Shown: one piece after another, positions 26,378 through 34,582 of the stretch
Layout: every line of letters starts with the position of its first letter
Numbering within the stretch: position 1 is the stretch's first letter
From: Alicyclobacillus acidocaldarius subsp. acidocaldarius Tc-4-1
GTDB lineage: Bacteria > Bacillota > Bacilli > Alicyclobacillales > Alicyclobacillaceae
Direction: 5' to 3'
DNA length: 64,000 nt
Assembly: GCF_000219875.1 (NCBI RefSeq)
Contig: NC_017167.1
Coordinates: 1,299,092 to 1,363,091 of the forward strand
Made by a program: the position numbers and the translations under genes
Notes under the pieces: generated by a model
Seen by the model: only the letters and a program-made list of their open reading frames with translations
Database searches by the model: none
What the model was told of the DNA's origin: nothing

Positions 26378-27519
26378 TCGTGCGCCGTTATGTGGTCAAG
26401 GACATGCCTGAGGCCGTCGCGTCCATCCGGCGGGAACTCGGCCAAGATGCGGTCATCCTGAGCACGCGGAATATTCGCGTGCGCAAGTGGCTCGGCCTTC
26501 GATCCGAGCGCCGCATCGAGGTGATGGCAGCTGCAAAAGAGGAGCTCGCTGCGACGGCTGGGGCGAGCTTCGGGCAAGCCCTGAGGATGGCGATGTTGGG
26601 ATCCGCGGGGGAACGTTCGTCCGCGCCGCCGGCTCGGGAGGTGTGGTCTCAGCTAGCGAGTGAGATCGCCGAGATCAAGCAAATGCTCGCCGAGGTGAAA
26701 CAGCGGGGTGACGCGCCATCGGGCGGTGATCACGAGCCACTGCAACGCTGGCGCACCTTCCTGCAGGCAGAAGGTGTCGACGCAGTCCTGGCGGATCGGT
26801 GGGCGCGCATGGCGCTCGGTCACCCCGTCGCGCCGGGAGACCGTCCGGCTCTCGCGGCAGCGCTCATCGAAGCGATTCAGTCCGATCTCGGGGCACTCGC
26901 CCTTCCTGCACCCATTCGGCGGGACAGTCGCATGGTCGCCTTCGTGGGTCCGACTGGCGTGGGAAAGACGACGACCATCGCCAAAATTGCCGCACTGCAC
27001 GTCCTCGCCGGTAAGCGCCGCGTCGGCCTCTTGACCACGGACACGTTTCGCATTGCGGCGGTGGAGCAGCTGAAGACGTATGCGGACATCCTGAACGTGC
27101 CGATTGCGATTGCGGATGAACCAGAGGATGTGCCTTCTGCCCTGGCCGCCCTTTCGTCGTGCGATCTCGTCCTCGTGGACACCGCGGGAAGAAACTTTTT
27201 GAACCCGGCTTCCATCGAGCAGACCAAGCGCATGCTCGCGCCCATCGAGGCGGATGAGGTGCTGCTCGTCGTCTCGCTCGCCACGAAGCCAGCCGACGCG
27301 CTGAAAATTGCTGACATGGCGAAACCGCTGAGCGTGGACAAGTTCATCTTCACAAAGCTGGATGAGACCTCATCCGTCGGCATGATCCCAAGTCTTGTGG
27401 CCATGTGCCAGTTGCCCATCGCCTATGTGACCACCGGCCAGAATGTCCCGGACGACATCGACATCCTGTCGGTGTCGGACCTGTTGACGCCGTGGAGGGA
27501 GGCTCATGGCCATGGCTGA
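26374..27519 (+). CDS. flhF: Flagellar SRP-like GTPase FlhF
   Basis: SRP-type GTPase that places the flagellar basal body. The 381-residue protein has a basic N-terminal region (MIVRRYVVKDMPEAVASIRR), a linker, and an NG domain. The G1 motif GPTGVGKT is at residues 192-199; TTDTFRIAAVEQLKTYADIL and DTAGR follow. GTG 26374 overlaps the flhA stop, and flhG begins within its last codons. Together with FlhG it controls flagellar number and position. Confidence 0.96.
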   Translation: MIVRRYVVKDMPEAVASIRRELGQDAVILSTRNIRVRKWLGLRSERRIEVMAAAKEELAATAGASFGQALRMAMLGSAGERSSAPPAREVWSQLASEIAEIKQMLAEVKQRGDAPSGGDHEPLQRWRTFLQAEGVDAVLADRWARMALGHPVAPGDRPALAAALIEAIQSDLGALALPAPIRRDSRMVAFVGPTGVGKTTTIAKIAALHVLAGKRRVGLLTTDTFRIAAVEQLKTYADILNVPIAIADEPEDVPSALAALSSCDLVLVDTAGRNFLNPASIEQTKRMLAPIEADEVLLVVSLATKPADALKIADMAKPLSVDKFIFTKLDETSSVGMIPSLVAMCQLPIAYVTTGQNVPDDIDILSVSDLLTPWREAHGHG

Positions 27520-28398
27520 TCAGGCGTCGCGCCTCCGAGAGCAGATGTCGCTCTGGCGGAAAGAACAACAGGTTGCCCCTGACACTTCATCCCAACCTGT
27601 CGGCCGCGAGGCGGGTTTTTGGTCTGCGCCCGTGTTTGCCATCATGAGCGGAAAAGGGGGGTCGGAAAGTCGAACCTGTGCGTCAACCTGGCGATCGCGT
27701 TCGCGGAAGACGCCATGCGGGTGCTCCTCATTGACGCGGATGCGGGGTTCGCCGACGTGGAGATTCTGTTTGACTCGACGCCCGTCCTGACCCTCTGCGA
27801 CGTCGCCGCGGGCGCGCCGCTGGAGGAAGCCCTGCTGGCGCCCAGGCCGCACGTGGACGTGCTGGCAGGCGGGAGTGGGAGGTTTTTCGACGACGTGGGC
27901 GGAAGTGGCTGGGACAGGCTTTGGCAAAGCATTGCGCGCGTCTCGGCGAGGTATGCCTGGGTGCTCTTGGACTGCGCGCCGGGCGTGCACGCGTTCGCGG
28001 AGCGGATGTTGCGACAGGGGGCGCATCCCATTTGCGTGGTCACGCCGGAGCCCACAGCCATCACGGATGGATATGCGCTTTTGAAGTGGATGCACGCGAA
28101 GGGACTCGGCGTGGAACCGTGGCTCGTTGTGAATCGAGCGAAGTCCAAGGCGGAAGCTGACGACACGGCCGCGCGTCTTGTGGACGCGGCCGCGAAGTTC
28201 CTGCACATGCGGGTGACGTACGCAGGAATGATTCGGGACGATCCGGCGCTGGTGACGAGCGTCATGGCGCGGCGGCCGCTGCTGCAACATGTGCCGGGAT
28301 CGCCCGCTGCCGTGGGTTATCGCCAACTGGCCCGCTGGATTCGAGAACGAGTGCATTCTCGCGGGCATCGCGTGAACGGAGAGGGGGCGGCCCGATGA
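27506..28398 (+). CDS. flhG: Flagellar number regulator FlhG (MinD-like), frameshifted in this sequence
   Basis: MinD/ParA-type ATPase that activates FlhF GTPase. From ATG 27506 the frame reads to FAIMSGKGG, then breaks in a G6 run (27656-27661) that codes for the deviant Walker A loop. One added G gives KGGVGKSNLCVNLAIAF and an uninterrupted 297-residue protein, matching B. subtilis YlxH in length. Later motifs VLLIDADAGFADVEIL and VLLDCAPGV are intact in the second frame. The start overlaps flhF; the stop overlaps cheB (ATGA). A base miscount in the G run is the simplest explanation. Confidence 0.9.
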
Positions 28399-28994
28399 CC
28401 GAAGGCGCGCACGGCATCCGGCAGCTCATCGTGATGGGCGCTTCGACGGGCGGCCCAGCTGCGGTTACCGCGATTTTACGGGAACTTCCGCTTCTCGACG
28501 CATGCGCCGTCCTGATTGCGCAACATTTGCCCGCGACCTTCACAGCACCGTTTGCGGAGCGGCTTCATCGGGAGAGTGCCTGGCCCGTGCGCGAGGCGCG
28601 AGACGGGTTGGCTGTCACAGCGGGACAATGCTACGTCGCGCCGGGCGGCAGGGTTACCGAGGTCGTGCTTGACGGCGGCGAGCTTCGCTGCCGGGTTCGG
28701 CCGCCGACGCCCACAGACCGCTACCTGCCTTCGATCGACGCGTTGTTTTCGAGCGCGGCTTGCCTTCCCGGCATTCGAGCCATCGGGGTGCTGCTCACGG
28801 GCATGGGGCGAGATGGAGTGGACGGCCTCCGAGCCATTCGCGAATCTGGGGGCCTTGCCATTGCAGAGGCCCGGGAGACGGCCGTCGTCGACGGGATGCC
28901 GCGCCGCGCGAGAGAGTATGGATGGGTGGACGAGGTTGTCCCGCTCGGATCCATCGCCCATCGTCTGACCGACTTGTGTCAGGTCGGGAGGTGA
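28395..28994 (+). CDS. cheB: Receiver-less CheB-type methylesterase
   Basis: Protein-glutamate methylesterase catalytic domain, which removes methyl groups from chemoreceptors. The 199-residue product holds the triad Ser17 (GASTGG), His44 (IAQHLPATF) and Asp140 (LTGMGRDGVDG). Normal CheB is about 350 residues with an N-terminal receiver; here the protein begins at the esterase domain. The ATG overlaps the flhG stop, so there is no room for a lost receiver. Activity may not depend on CheA phosphorylation, or may rely on another partner; that is inference. Confidence 0.93.
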   Translation: MTEGAHGIRQLIVMGASTGGPAAVTAILRELPLLDACAVLIAQHLPATFTAPFAERLHRESAWPVREARDGLAVTAGQCYVAPGGRVTEVVLDGGELRCRVRPPTPTDRYLPSIDALFSSAACLPGIRAIGVLLTGMGRDGVDGLRAIRESGGLAIAEARETAVVDGMPRRAREYGWVDEVVPLGSIAHRLTDLCQVGR

Positions 28995-28998
28995 CACG

Positions 28999-30993
28999 GT
29001 GCACGAGGAATACCTGGAAGCCTTTTTGGCGGAGGCGATGGAAAACGTCGAACGCTTGGAGACGCTCTGCCTCACGCTTGAGCGAGACGGTTCGAGGCCT
29101 GATCTGCTCGACGAGATGTTTCGGGCCGCGCACACCCCGAAAGGCATGAGCGCGACCATGGGGTTCTCCAAGTTGGCGACCTTGACCCACCGCGTGGAGG
29201 ACCTACTTGGAGCCCTTCGCGACGCGCATGTTCCTGTGGAGCCGCGGCACGTGGACGCCCTGCTGTCGGCGGTCGACCGCATGCGAGCACGGCTACAGGC
29301 TATCGCCGCCTCATCTCAGGAACCTGAAGAGACGGATGACGACGTGCTGGCGGCGCTCGCAGGCGCGCTTTCCCGATCCGAAGGCACGTTCGAGCCGCGC
29401 GACTCGTCCCGCGCACCTTTTGCGAATCTTTCGGATTGGGCGCGCCGGGCTGCGGCAGAGAACAAAGAGCTTTATACCATCCATCTCCGCCTCGTCCCCG
29501 AGTGCATCATGCCCGGCGTGCGTTTGGCGATGGCGTACCAAGCCTTGAAGGCTTCGGCGACGTTCATGGGGGCCCATCCTGCAGAAGACCAAGTCATGGC
29601 CGGACAGGTCGAGGCCACAGAGGCTTTCGCGGCCGTCCTCGTATCGCCTGGCGAGATCGCGCGTGTGCGCGAGGCCGTGCTGGACATCACCGACGTGTCG
29701 GCCTGTGACGTCTCCAAGGTGAACGAGGTTCCTTCCACGCCTGTGACAGATAAGCCCCGTCCAGAGCGGGACGATCTGTCCGTCAAGGACTCGATGTCGC
29801 GGCCATCGTTCGGCGCGCTCGCTTCCGGTGCGGATTTGCGGCGGGACGCGACCCTTCGTGTCCCGGTCCGCAAGGCGGACGAGCTCATGAATGCCTTGAG
29901 CGATCTCGTCATCACCAAGACGCGGCTTGCCACCTTGGTGGCAGCCTCGGATGACCCAGACTTAAAGGAGGCGGCTGAGCGGTTGGACCGCCTTGTGGCC
30001 GACATCCAGGACGGGCTGACGCGCCTTAGAATGGTCCTGGTCGAAACGGTCTTCCATCGCTATCCGCGCATGATGCGCGACCTCGAGCGCCGTCTTCGCC
30101 GTGAGCTCGACTTTGTGATGACCGGCCTGGACACGGAGATGGATCGTGTCGTCCTCGAGGAGATGGGCGAGGTGCTTGTGCATCTTCTCCGAAATGCGGT
30201 CGATCACGGCCTTGAGCCCCCCGAAGTACGTGAGTCTCAAGGCAAGCCCCGGCGCGGCACCGTTCGGCTTTCCGCGTACACATCGGGCGGCCAGGTGTTT
30301 CTCGAGGTGTCGGACGATGGCCGTGGGATTGACCGCGATCGGGTTTTGCAGACAGCTATTGCCAAGGGATGGGTTGCGCCGGAGGAAGGTGCATCCATGT
30401 CGGACGAGTCGGTTTTCGCGCTTCTGTTTCGGCCGGGGTTCAGCACCGCGGAGCGCGTCTCGGACATCTCAGGGCGGGGCGTAGGGCTTGACGCCGTGCG
30501 AGAAAAAGTCGAGGCCCTGGGGGGCCAGATTCGCTTGCAGTCGGTTCTCGGGGCGGGGACGACGTTCATCATTCAATTGCCGCTGACGCTCGCTATCCTG
30601 CCGGCCCTCTTGGTGTCAGTCCGAGGGCAGGTATTCGCCATCCCGACGGCGAATGTGGATGAGGTGCGAAGGCTGACAAGAGATGACATACGTCACGTGC
30701 AGGAGCGACCCGTGCTTCGAGATGAGAAGGGCATTGTGCCCATTGTGGACCTGGCGGAGCGATTGGCGCTGGGCGCTCGCCGCGAGGGGTACCCGCAGAC
30801 GGTGGTCGTGTGCCGAGATGGGAAGCGGAGGCTCGCTCTTCTCGTCGATCAAGTCCTAGATGAGCTCGAGGTCGTGAACAAGCCGCTCGGCCGATTTCTG
30901 CAGCATGTTCGGGAGTTCGCCGGCGCCACAGTTCTCGGCGATGGCCGAGTGTCGCTCATTCTCGACGTGCGCTTTATTGCCAATTCCGCGTAG
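28999..30993 (+). CDS. cheA: Chemotaxis histidine kinase CheA
   Basis: Sensor kinase that phosphorylates CheY. The 664-residue protein has an Hpt (P1) domain with phosphoacceptor His45 in RAAHTPKGMSATMGF, a P2-like region (about 155-250) and the dimerisation P3 segment (about 285-345). The P4 kinase domain shows the N box (HLLRNAVDHGLE, Asn399), DDGRGID and GRGVGLDAV; a CheW-like P5 domain ends the protein. Residue 47 is proline where the usual motif is HTLKG. GTG 28999 follows GTCGGGAGGTGACAC. Confidence 0.96.
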   Translation: MHEEYLEAFLAEAMENVERLETLCLTLERDGSRPDLLDEMFRAAHTPKGMSATMGFSKLATLTHRVEDLLGALRDAHVPVEPRHVDALLSAVDRMRARLQAIAASSQEPEETDDDVLAALAGALSRSEGTFEPRDSSRAPFANLSDWARRAAAENKELYTIHLRLVPECIMPGVRLAMAYQALKASATFMGAHPAEDQVMAGQVEATEAFAAVLVSPGEIARVREAVLDITDVSACDVSKVNEVPSTPVTDKPRPERDDLSVKDSMSRPSFGALASGADLRRDATLRVPVRKADELMNALSDLVITKTRLATLVAASDDPDLKEAAERLDRLVADIQDGLTRLRMVLVETVFHRYPRMMRDLERRLRRELDFVMTGLDTEMDRVVLEEMGEVLVHLLRNAVDHGLEPPEVRESQGKPRRGTVRLSAYTSGGQVFLEVSDDGRGIDRDRVLQTAIAKGWVAPEEGASMSDESVFALLFRPGFSTAERVSDISGRGVGLDAVREKVEALGGQIRLQSVLGAGTTFIIQLPLTLAILPALLVSVRGQVFAIPTANVDEVRRLTRDDIRHVQERPVLRDEKGIVPIVDLAERLALGARREGYPQTVVVCRDGKRRLALLVDQVLDELEVVNKPLGRFLQHVREFAGATVLGDGRVSLILDVRFIANSA

Positions 30994-31013
30994 CGGGGAA
31001 GGAGGGACGTTTC

Positions 31014-31478
31014 GTGGATTCGTATGTCGTCATGCGCGTGGGCTCCGAGCGGTACGGCGCGCATGTCTCTCAGGTGAGATCGGTGGAACGCGTCGGGGAT
31101 ATCACGCCCGTGCCGCGGACCTTGCCCTTCATCAAGGGCGTCATGCATTTGCGCGGCGCGATTGTCCCGGTGATCGATCTCGCGGAACGCGTCGGGTTGA
31201 GGCACGTGTCCGTGGACGACGAAGAGAGGCGAATTGTCGTCGCGGAGCTAGACGGGATGGCCGTAGGCATGTTGGTGGATGCGGTCGAAGACGTGGTCCC
31301 AATCGCGCCGGAATCCGTGGAGCCCCCGCCGTCTGTCGTTGGAGGTCTGGAGGCCGTGTACCTTCGGGGTGTCGCGCGACTCGGCGACGATCTCCTTGTG
31401 CTGCTCAACTTGGAACGGGTCTTTTCGGCCGTTGAATCGGAGCAACTCAAACAGGTGGAAAAGTTGGTGTACGGATGA
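31014..31478 (+). CDS. cheW: Chemotaxis coupling protein CheW
   Basis: SH3-like adaptor that links chemoreceptors to CheA. The 154-residue product follows the CheW pattern throughout, with RSVERVGDITPVPRTLPFIK and GVMHLRGAIVPVIDLAERVG. The end of the domain reads DDLLVLLNLERVFS. GGAAGGAGGGACGTTTC precedes GTG 31014. The stop overlaps the cheC start. Confidence 0.95.
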   Translation: MDSYVVMRVGSERYGAHVSQVRSVERVGDITPVPRTLPFIKGVMHLRGAIVPVIDLAERVGLRHVSVDDEERRIVVAELDGMAVGMLVDAVEDVVPIAPESVEPPPSVVGGLEAVYLRGVARLGDDLLVLLNLERVFSAVESEQLKQVEKLVYG

Positions 31479-32095
31479 ATCCCTATGATCTTAGCGCAGC
31501 CGATCTCGACGCGCTGCGGGAGTTCGGCAATATCGGAGCGGGACACGCCGCCACGGCGTTTTCCGCATTGCTGGGCGGCGTTGTGCGCATGTCGGTCACG
31601 GACGCCAGGCTGTGCCGATTCGCGGAGGTGGTGGACGTCGTCGGCGGCAACGACACGATGGTCGTCGCCGTGTATATCCGGATCGAGGGCGAGATCGCGG
31701 GGAATATGTTTGTTGTGTTGTCGATCGAGAGCGCGGAGCGCCTCGTGAATGAGCTTATTCCGGGGCGGGAACGCGGCCATCCCTACGGCGAGATGGAGTA
31801 TTCCGCGCTCGGAGAGGTTGGCAATATCCTTTCAGGGGCCTACGTCGCCGCGATTGCCGATTTGTGCGGCTTTCGCATCACGCAATCCATCCCGGCAGTC
31901 GCCGTCGATATGGCCTCAGCGCTTCTCGACATTGGGCTCATGTATGGAAGCGGAGAGGACAATCAGGTGCTGCTCATCTCGACGCTCGTCACACATGGTG
32001 GGCGTGAGATTCAAATGCATTTTTTCCTTCTTCCGGATTTCGAGAGCGCTTCGAGACTCTTTGACACCCTTCGGGGAAAGATGCCTCGTGGTTGA
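31475..32095 (+). CDS. cheC: CheY-P phosphatase CheC
   Basis: Phosphatase of CheY-P and partner of CheD in Bacillus-type adaptation. In the 206-residue protein both Glu/Asn active sites are kept: LREFGNIGAGHAATAFSALL (near residues 15-34) and ALGEVGNILSGAYVAAIADL. ATG 31475 overlaps the cheW stop. cheD starts inside its last codons, consistent with tight coupling of the interacting pair. Confidence 0.95.
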   Translation: MNPYDLSAADLDALREFGNIGAGHAATAFSALLGGVVRMSVTDARLCRFAEVVDVVGGNDTMVVAVYIRIEGEIAGNMFVVLSIESAERLVNELIPGRERGHPYGEMEYSALGEVGNILSGAYVAAIADLCGFRITQSIPAVAVDMASALLDIGLMYGSGEDNQVLLISTLVTHGGREIQMHFFLLPDFESASRLFDTLRGKMPRG

Positions 32096-32576
32096 CGATG
32101 AGGTCGAGATTCGCGTGGGCATCGCCGAAGGGGCCATCCTCCGCGGTCCGGGTCGGCTGGTGACGACAGGCCTCGGCTCGTGCGTGGGTGTGGTGATCTA
32201 CGATGCCGTAGGCCATGTGGCGGGATTGGCACATGTGATGCTGCCCGAGAGCCCTTCGCCTGACACCAAGGCGCCGCAAAAATACGCGGACACCGCGATT
32301 GACTGGCTCATCCGCGAGATTGTGCATGCGGGCGGGAGTCCTCTGCGCCTCCGCGCGAAGTACGCCGGCGGAGCGCAGATGTTTCAAGGCGTGAAGATGG
32401 AGACGCTTCGCGTCGGAGAGCGCAATGCGGAGGCGGTGAAAAAGCGGCTTGCGGACAGAGGAATCCCTGTTATCGGAAGAGACGTGGGTGGACATCAAGG
32501 CAGGACCTTATGGTTTGACTTGCCGTCGTGTGTGCTCACTGTGCGAACGGTCAGAGGCGACATGCGAGTGCTTTGA
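32088..32576 (+). CDS. cheD: Chemoreceptor glutamine deamidase CheD
   Basis: Deamidates receptor glutamines and stimulates CheC. GTG 32088 gives 162 residues with active-site Cys31 (TTGLGSCVGVVIYD) and His48 (AGLAHVMLP). The CheC-contact helix region is near KYAGGAQMFQ, and the protein ends LPSCVLTVRTVRG. A longer frame upstream lies entirely within cheC and is rejected. In B. subtilis sigD follows; here the next gene is swrB-like, 24 bases on. Confidence 0.94.
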   Translation: MVDDEVEIRVGIAEGAILRGPGRLVTTGLGSCVGVVIYDAVGHVAGLAHVMLPESPSPDTKAPQKYADTAIDWLIREIVHAGGSPLRLRAKYAGGAQMFQGVKMETLRVGERNAEAVKKRLADRGIPVIGRDVGGHQGRTLWFDLPSCVLTVRTVRGDMRVL

Positions 32577-32600
32577 CGCGAGGAAGGGGGGAACGAAAAG

Positions 32601-33307
32601 GTGTGGGAGACGCTCATCTTGGCCGCGGTGTGTATGGTGCTCCTCGCCATGCTGTACGCCTTAAGTGGCGCTTGGAAAACGCACCCGGGTATCCGAGGTT
32701 TTTCCGGTGGATGGCATCTCAATGGCGCTTGCGCGGCGCGAGCCAGGGCTCGCCCAAAAACGCTGGTTTGTCAGCAGAACGCGCGCGGTGGGAACCCGTG
32801 GCCGTTGAGAGGACCTCGGACGCGCGTTTGGCGATCCAGGTTCTCGAAGAGTTGTACCGGGAATGGGACCAGCGAAGCCGAATACTCGAGGCGCGAATTC
32901 AGGCGCTTGAGACGGCGGTGGCTCGGATGACCGCAGAGGTCGGCGAGGCTCTGCATGGTGCGAGGCATGGCGGGAACCACGCGGTAAACGGCGATTTTGT
33001 CCCCAAGCAGATGGAGGGGCTCTCTGAACTTGACTTTCAGCACGAAGCTCCGCTTGAGTCGGCTGCGGAGAAGGGCGAGCAAGGGGCCTCGGCGGGGGCG
33101 GTTGACGCGTGGACGGAGGACCGCGAGCCTGCGCGCCCGAGCGTCCATGCGTCTCAAGAGCGCCTGTATTTTTCGATTCTTGACCTCCTTCACGAAGGCC
33201 GATCTCGAGACGAGATTCGGGATCTGCTGGGCGTGTCGGCGGACGAGATCGCAAGGGTCGAGCAGCTGTTGTGTAGGGTAGAGCCTTCAGAGCCGGGCGT
33301 TCATTGA
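32601..33307 (+). CDS. SwrB-like (DUF6115-type) membrane protein, frameshifted in this sequence
   Basis: GTG 32601, with GAGGAAGGGGGG upstream, starts a membrane anchor (WETLILAAVCMVLLAMLYAL, residues 2-21). The frame then breaks, probably at A4 32676-32679; one added A continues as KNAPGYPRFFRWMASQWRLR and yields 235 residues. A coiled coil follows (LEELYREWDQRSRILEARIQ), then an acidic linker. The C-terminal helical domain reads RLYFSILDLLHEGRSRDEIR and DLLGVSADEIARVEQLL. This anchor-coil-helix architecture and the end-of-che-operon position match SwrB, which in B. subtilis promotes assembly of the FliP export gate. The family call is by architecture. Confidence 0.7.
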
Positions 33308-33639
33308 CGAGCCCCTGCGTCGCTTGGGTGCTATCCACGCCCTCCCGAGCCGTCACCGTTTTCCTTCCTCGTCGCGTACAATGGGCCATGCGTGTGTTCA
33401 GCCAGCTTTGGCTTTGGACGTCGCTTTACAGACCGCGATGGGGCGAGGGAGAACGGGTGAAGACGAGTGGACATCGTGTGCTGAAGGGGCGGTGCAGGGC
33501 TCCTGCCTCGAGGGCGTGGATCGCACCATCGGTGTGGCGTGCAGGGATCGAGAGAGGCGCAGATCCGGGTGGAGGACAAGGAAAAATTCGGTCAGACGAG
33601 CGGCGCGTGGGAGAGCCGAATGCGGGCGCAGTAGGTGCT
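33308..33639. other. Spacer without a supported gene
   Basis: This 332-base stretch follows the swrB-like gene. Several frames are open, but none shows a recognisable domain or a ribosome binding site. A TACAAT at 33377-33382 resembles a -10 box without a convincing -35. It may hold the promoter of the small gene at 33640. Confidence 0.4.
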
Positions 33640-33900
33640 GTGTCTGAAGCGCTCAAGACCCCCATTCGCCTGGAATCCCAGGAGATTCACATCGGAGACG
33701 TCGTCACTGTGTACACGCTGGGCCTCGGCCCTGCCAACCCAGGGTTTACCGGCGTGGTGCTGAGATCGACGCCCTCCTACTTGCACCTCGGATTGTTTGC
33801 GCACGAGGGAGAGTCTGGCAGCACTCAGTGCCCCGTGGTCGCCGAAGCCATCATTCGCTACGACCAAATCGCCTGTGTGGTGCGCCGCATATCGCGTTGA
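33640..33900 (+). CDS. Small beta-rich protein, paralog A of a convergent pair
   Basis: An 86-residue protein starting VSEALKTPIRLESQEIHIGD and continuing VVTVYTLGLGPANPGFTG. The pattern (hydrophobic-x-G-D/E-VVTVY/F, then GFTG/GYTG, then YLHLGL/NLYLLL, then a final I-x-x-D/G-Q-I-x-x-V/I) matches the minus-strand gene at 33982-34260 along its length, so the two look like diverged paralogs. Alternating polar and hydrophobic residues suggest a small beta-barrel. Start chosen because the lead before the core (15 residues) then matches the paralog's 14; the ribosome binding site is weak. The frame is open upstream to 33304 without support. Function unknown. Confidence 0.55.
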   Translation: MSEALKTPIRLESQEIHIGDVVTVYTLGLGPANPGFTGVVLRSTPSYLHLGLFAHEGESGSTQCPVVAEAIIRYDQIACVVRRISR

Positions 33901-33945
33901 GCGAGTGGTAAGCTTCTTGGGTGCGACGTGCAAAACAAGGGAATC

Positions 33946-33976
33946 CGCGAGCGAGAGGAGAGTCCTCTCGCCCGCG
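33946..33976. terminator. Long hairpin between the convergent small genes
   Basis: CGCGAGCGAGAGGA (33946-33959) pairs with TCCTCTCGCCCGCG (33963-33976) with a single mismatch and a three-base loop. On the minus strand it is followed by a T-rich segment (GATTCCCTTGTTTTG), fitting termination of the minus-strand gene. No T run follows on the plus strand. Confidence 0.65.
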
Positions 33977-33981
33977 AGAAC

Positions 33982-34260
33982 TCACAAGTCGTTTTGGATG
34001 ATCGACGTGATCTGGCCGAGCGGAATCGTTGCGAGCGCGCCGAACGTGGTTCCGCTTCCCGCTGTGCCGAAGGTTCCGGTGGCGCCACTCGGCGCAGAAG
34101 CGGGCGCGAGCAGGAGGTAGAGGTTGTTGCTGTCCACCCCGACGATAGCGCCCGTGTACCCACCTCCGCCCGTTCCACCCGCGGTGGTAAACACGGTGAC
34201 GACTTCCCCGAGATGAAGTTGGCGAATCGAGTTGGCGATATTGAAGTTGTTCGTCGCCAT
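33982..34260 (-). CDS. Small beta-rich protein, paralog B of a convergent pair
   Basis: A 92-residue protein from ATG 34260, with GAGGGAA four bases upstream. It begins MATNNFNIANSIRQLHLGEV, continues VVTVFTTAGGTGGGGYTGAI, and closes with FGALATIPLGQITSIIQNDL. A Gly/Ala/Ser/Thr-rich loop occupies about residues 55-75. The layout (short lead, strand, Gly-rich turn, NLYLLL strand, IPLGQI strand) resembles a small Sm-like or spore-coat-type beta-barrel, but I do not recognise the family. It faces its likely paralog at 33640-33900. Composition differs from the housekeeping neighbours, and no function is assigned. Confidence 0.7.
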   Translation of the reverse strand: MATNNFNIANSIRQLHLGEVVTVFTTAGGTGGGGYTGAIVGVDSNNLYLLLAPASAPSGATGTFGTAGSGTTFGALATIPLGQITSIIQNDL

Positions 34261-34292
34261 GGGCTTCCCTCGCTTTCCAGGCAGGTTTTGCA

Positions 34293-34315
34293 CCGCGAAC
34301 CGCGCGCTTTCGCGG
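34293..34315. repeat. Inverted repeat upstream of paralog B
   Basis: CCGCGAA (34293-34299) and TTCGCGG (34309-34315) are exact reverse complements, nine bases apart, about 33 bases before the minus-strand gene start. It may be an operator or a 5' leader hairpin of that gene. Confidence 0.4.
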
Positions 34316-34433
34316 CACACTGTAGACAATGCAGAAGCAGGAAGCCGGGTCACGGACGAAACACCTGGGTGATATGCCTTAAAAATGGAGTGAAATGGGT
34401 AGTTCCGGTGGGCGCGCCGATGGCTACGGACGG

Positions 34434-34463
34434 TTGCTGGTGTTCGTATCGCTGTGGTATAGT
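34434..34463 (+). promoter_or_regulatory. Putative sigma-A promoter of rpsB
   Basis: TTGCTG (34434-34439) and TATAGT (34458-34463) are separated by 18 bases. This is the best promoter match between the minus-strand small gene and rpsB, and would start the rpsB-tsf-pyrH-frr transcript about 110 bases before rpsB. Confidence 0.65.
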
Positions 34464-34471
34464 ATGGAGCG

Positions 34472-34582
34472 GTGCGTACCTTTGAATCGAATACGCACGG
34501 ATCGGGATGCGGCGTACGGTGCCCGATGGGTCGGCGTTGCGGATGATCGGTCCGGAGGGAAAACAAAAAGGAGGAAATCGGC
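34472..34582 (+). promoter_or_regulatory. Structured rpsB leader
   Basis: The leader between promoter and rpsB contains GTGCGTA/TACGCAC (34472-34478 with 34492-34498). Directly after comes ATCGGG (34501-34506) with a downstream CCCGAT. AAAAAGGAGGAAA, the strong ribosome binding site, follows. Such paired elements suit S2-mediated autoregulation, known for rpsB in other bacteria, but I cannot match a described Firmicute motif. Confidence 0.4.

Noticed and set aside
31749-32087. Longer N-terminus for CheD
   Set aside because: It lies wholly inside cheC in another frame; GTG 32088 gives the normal CheD length.
33304-33639. Upstream extension of the small gene at 33640
   Set aside because: The extra 112 residues are Arg/Pro/Trp-rich without a domain, other frames are equally open, and the paralog has only a 14-residue lead before the shared core.
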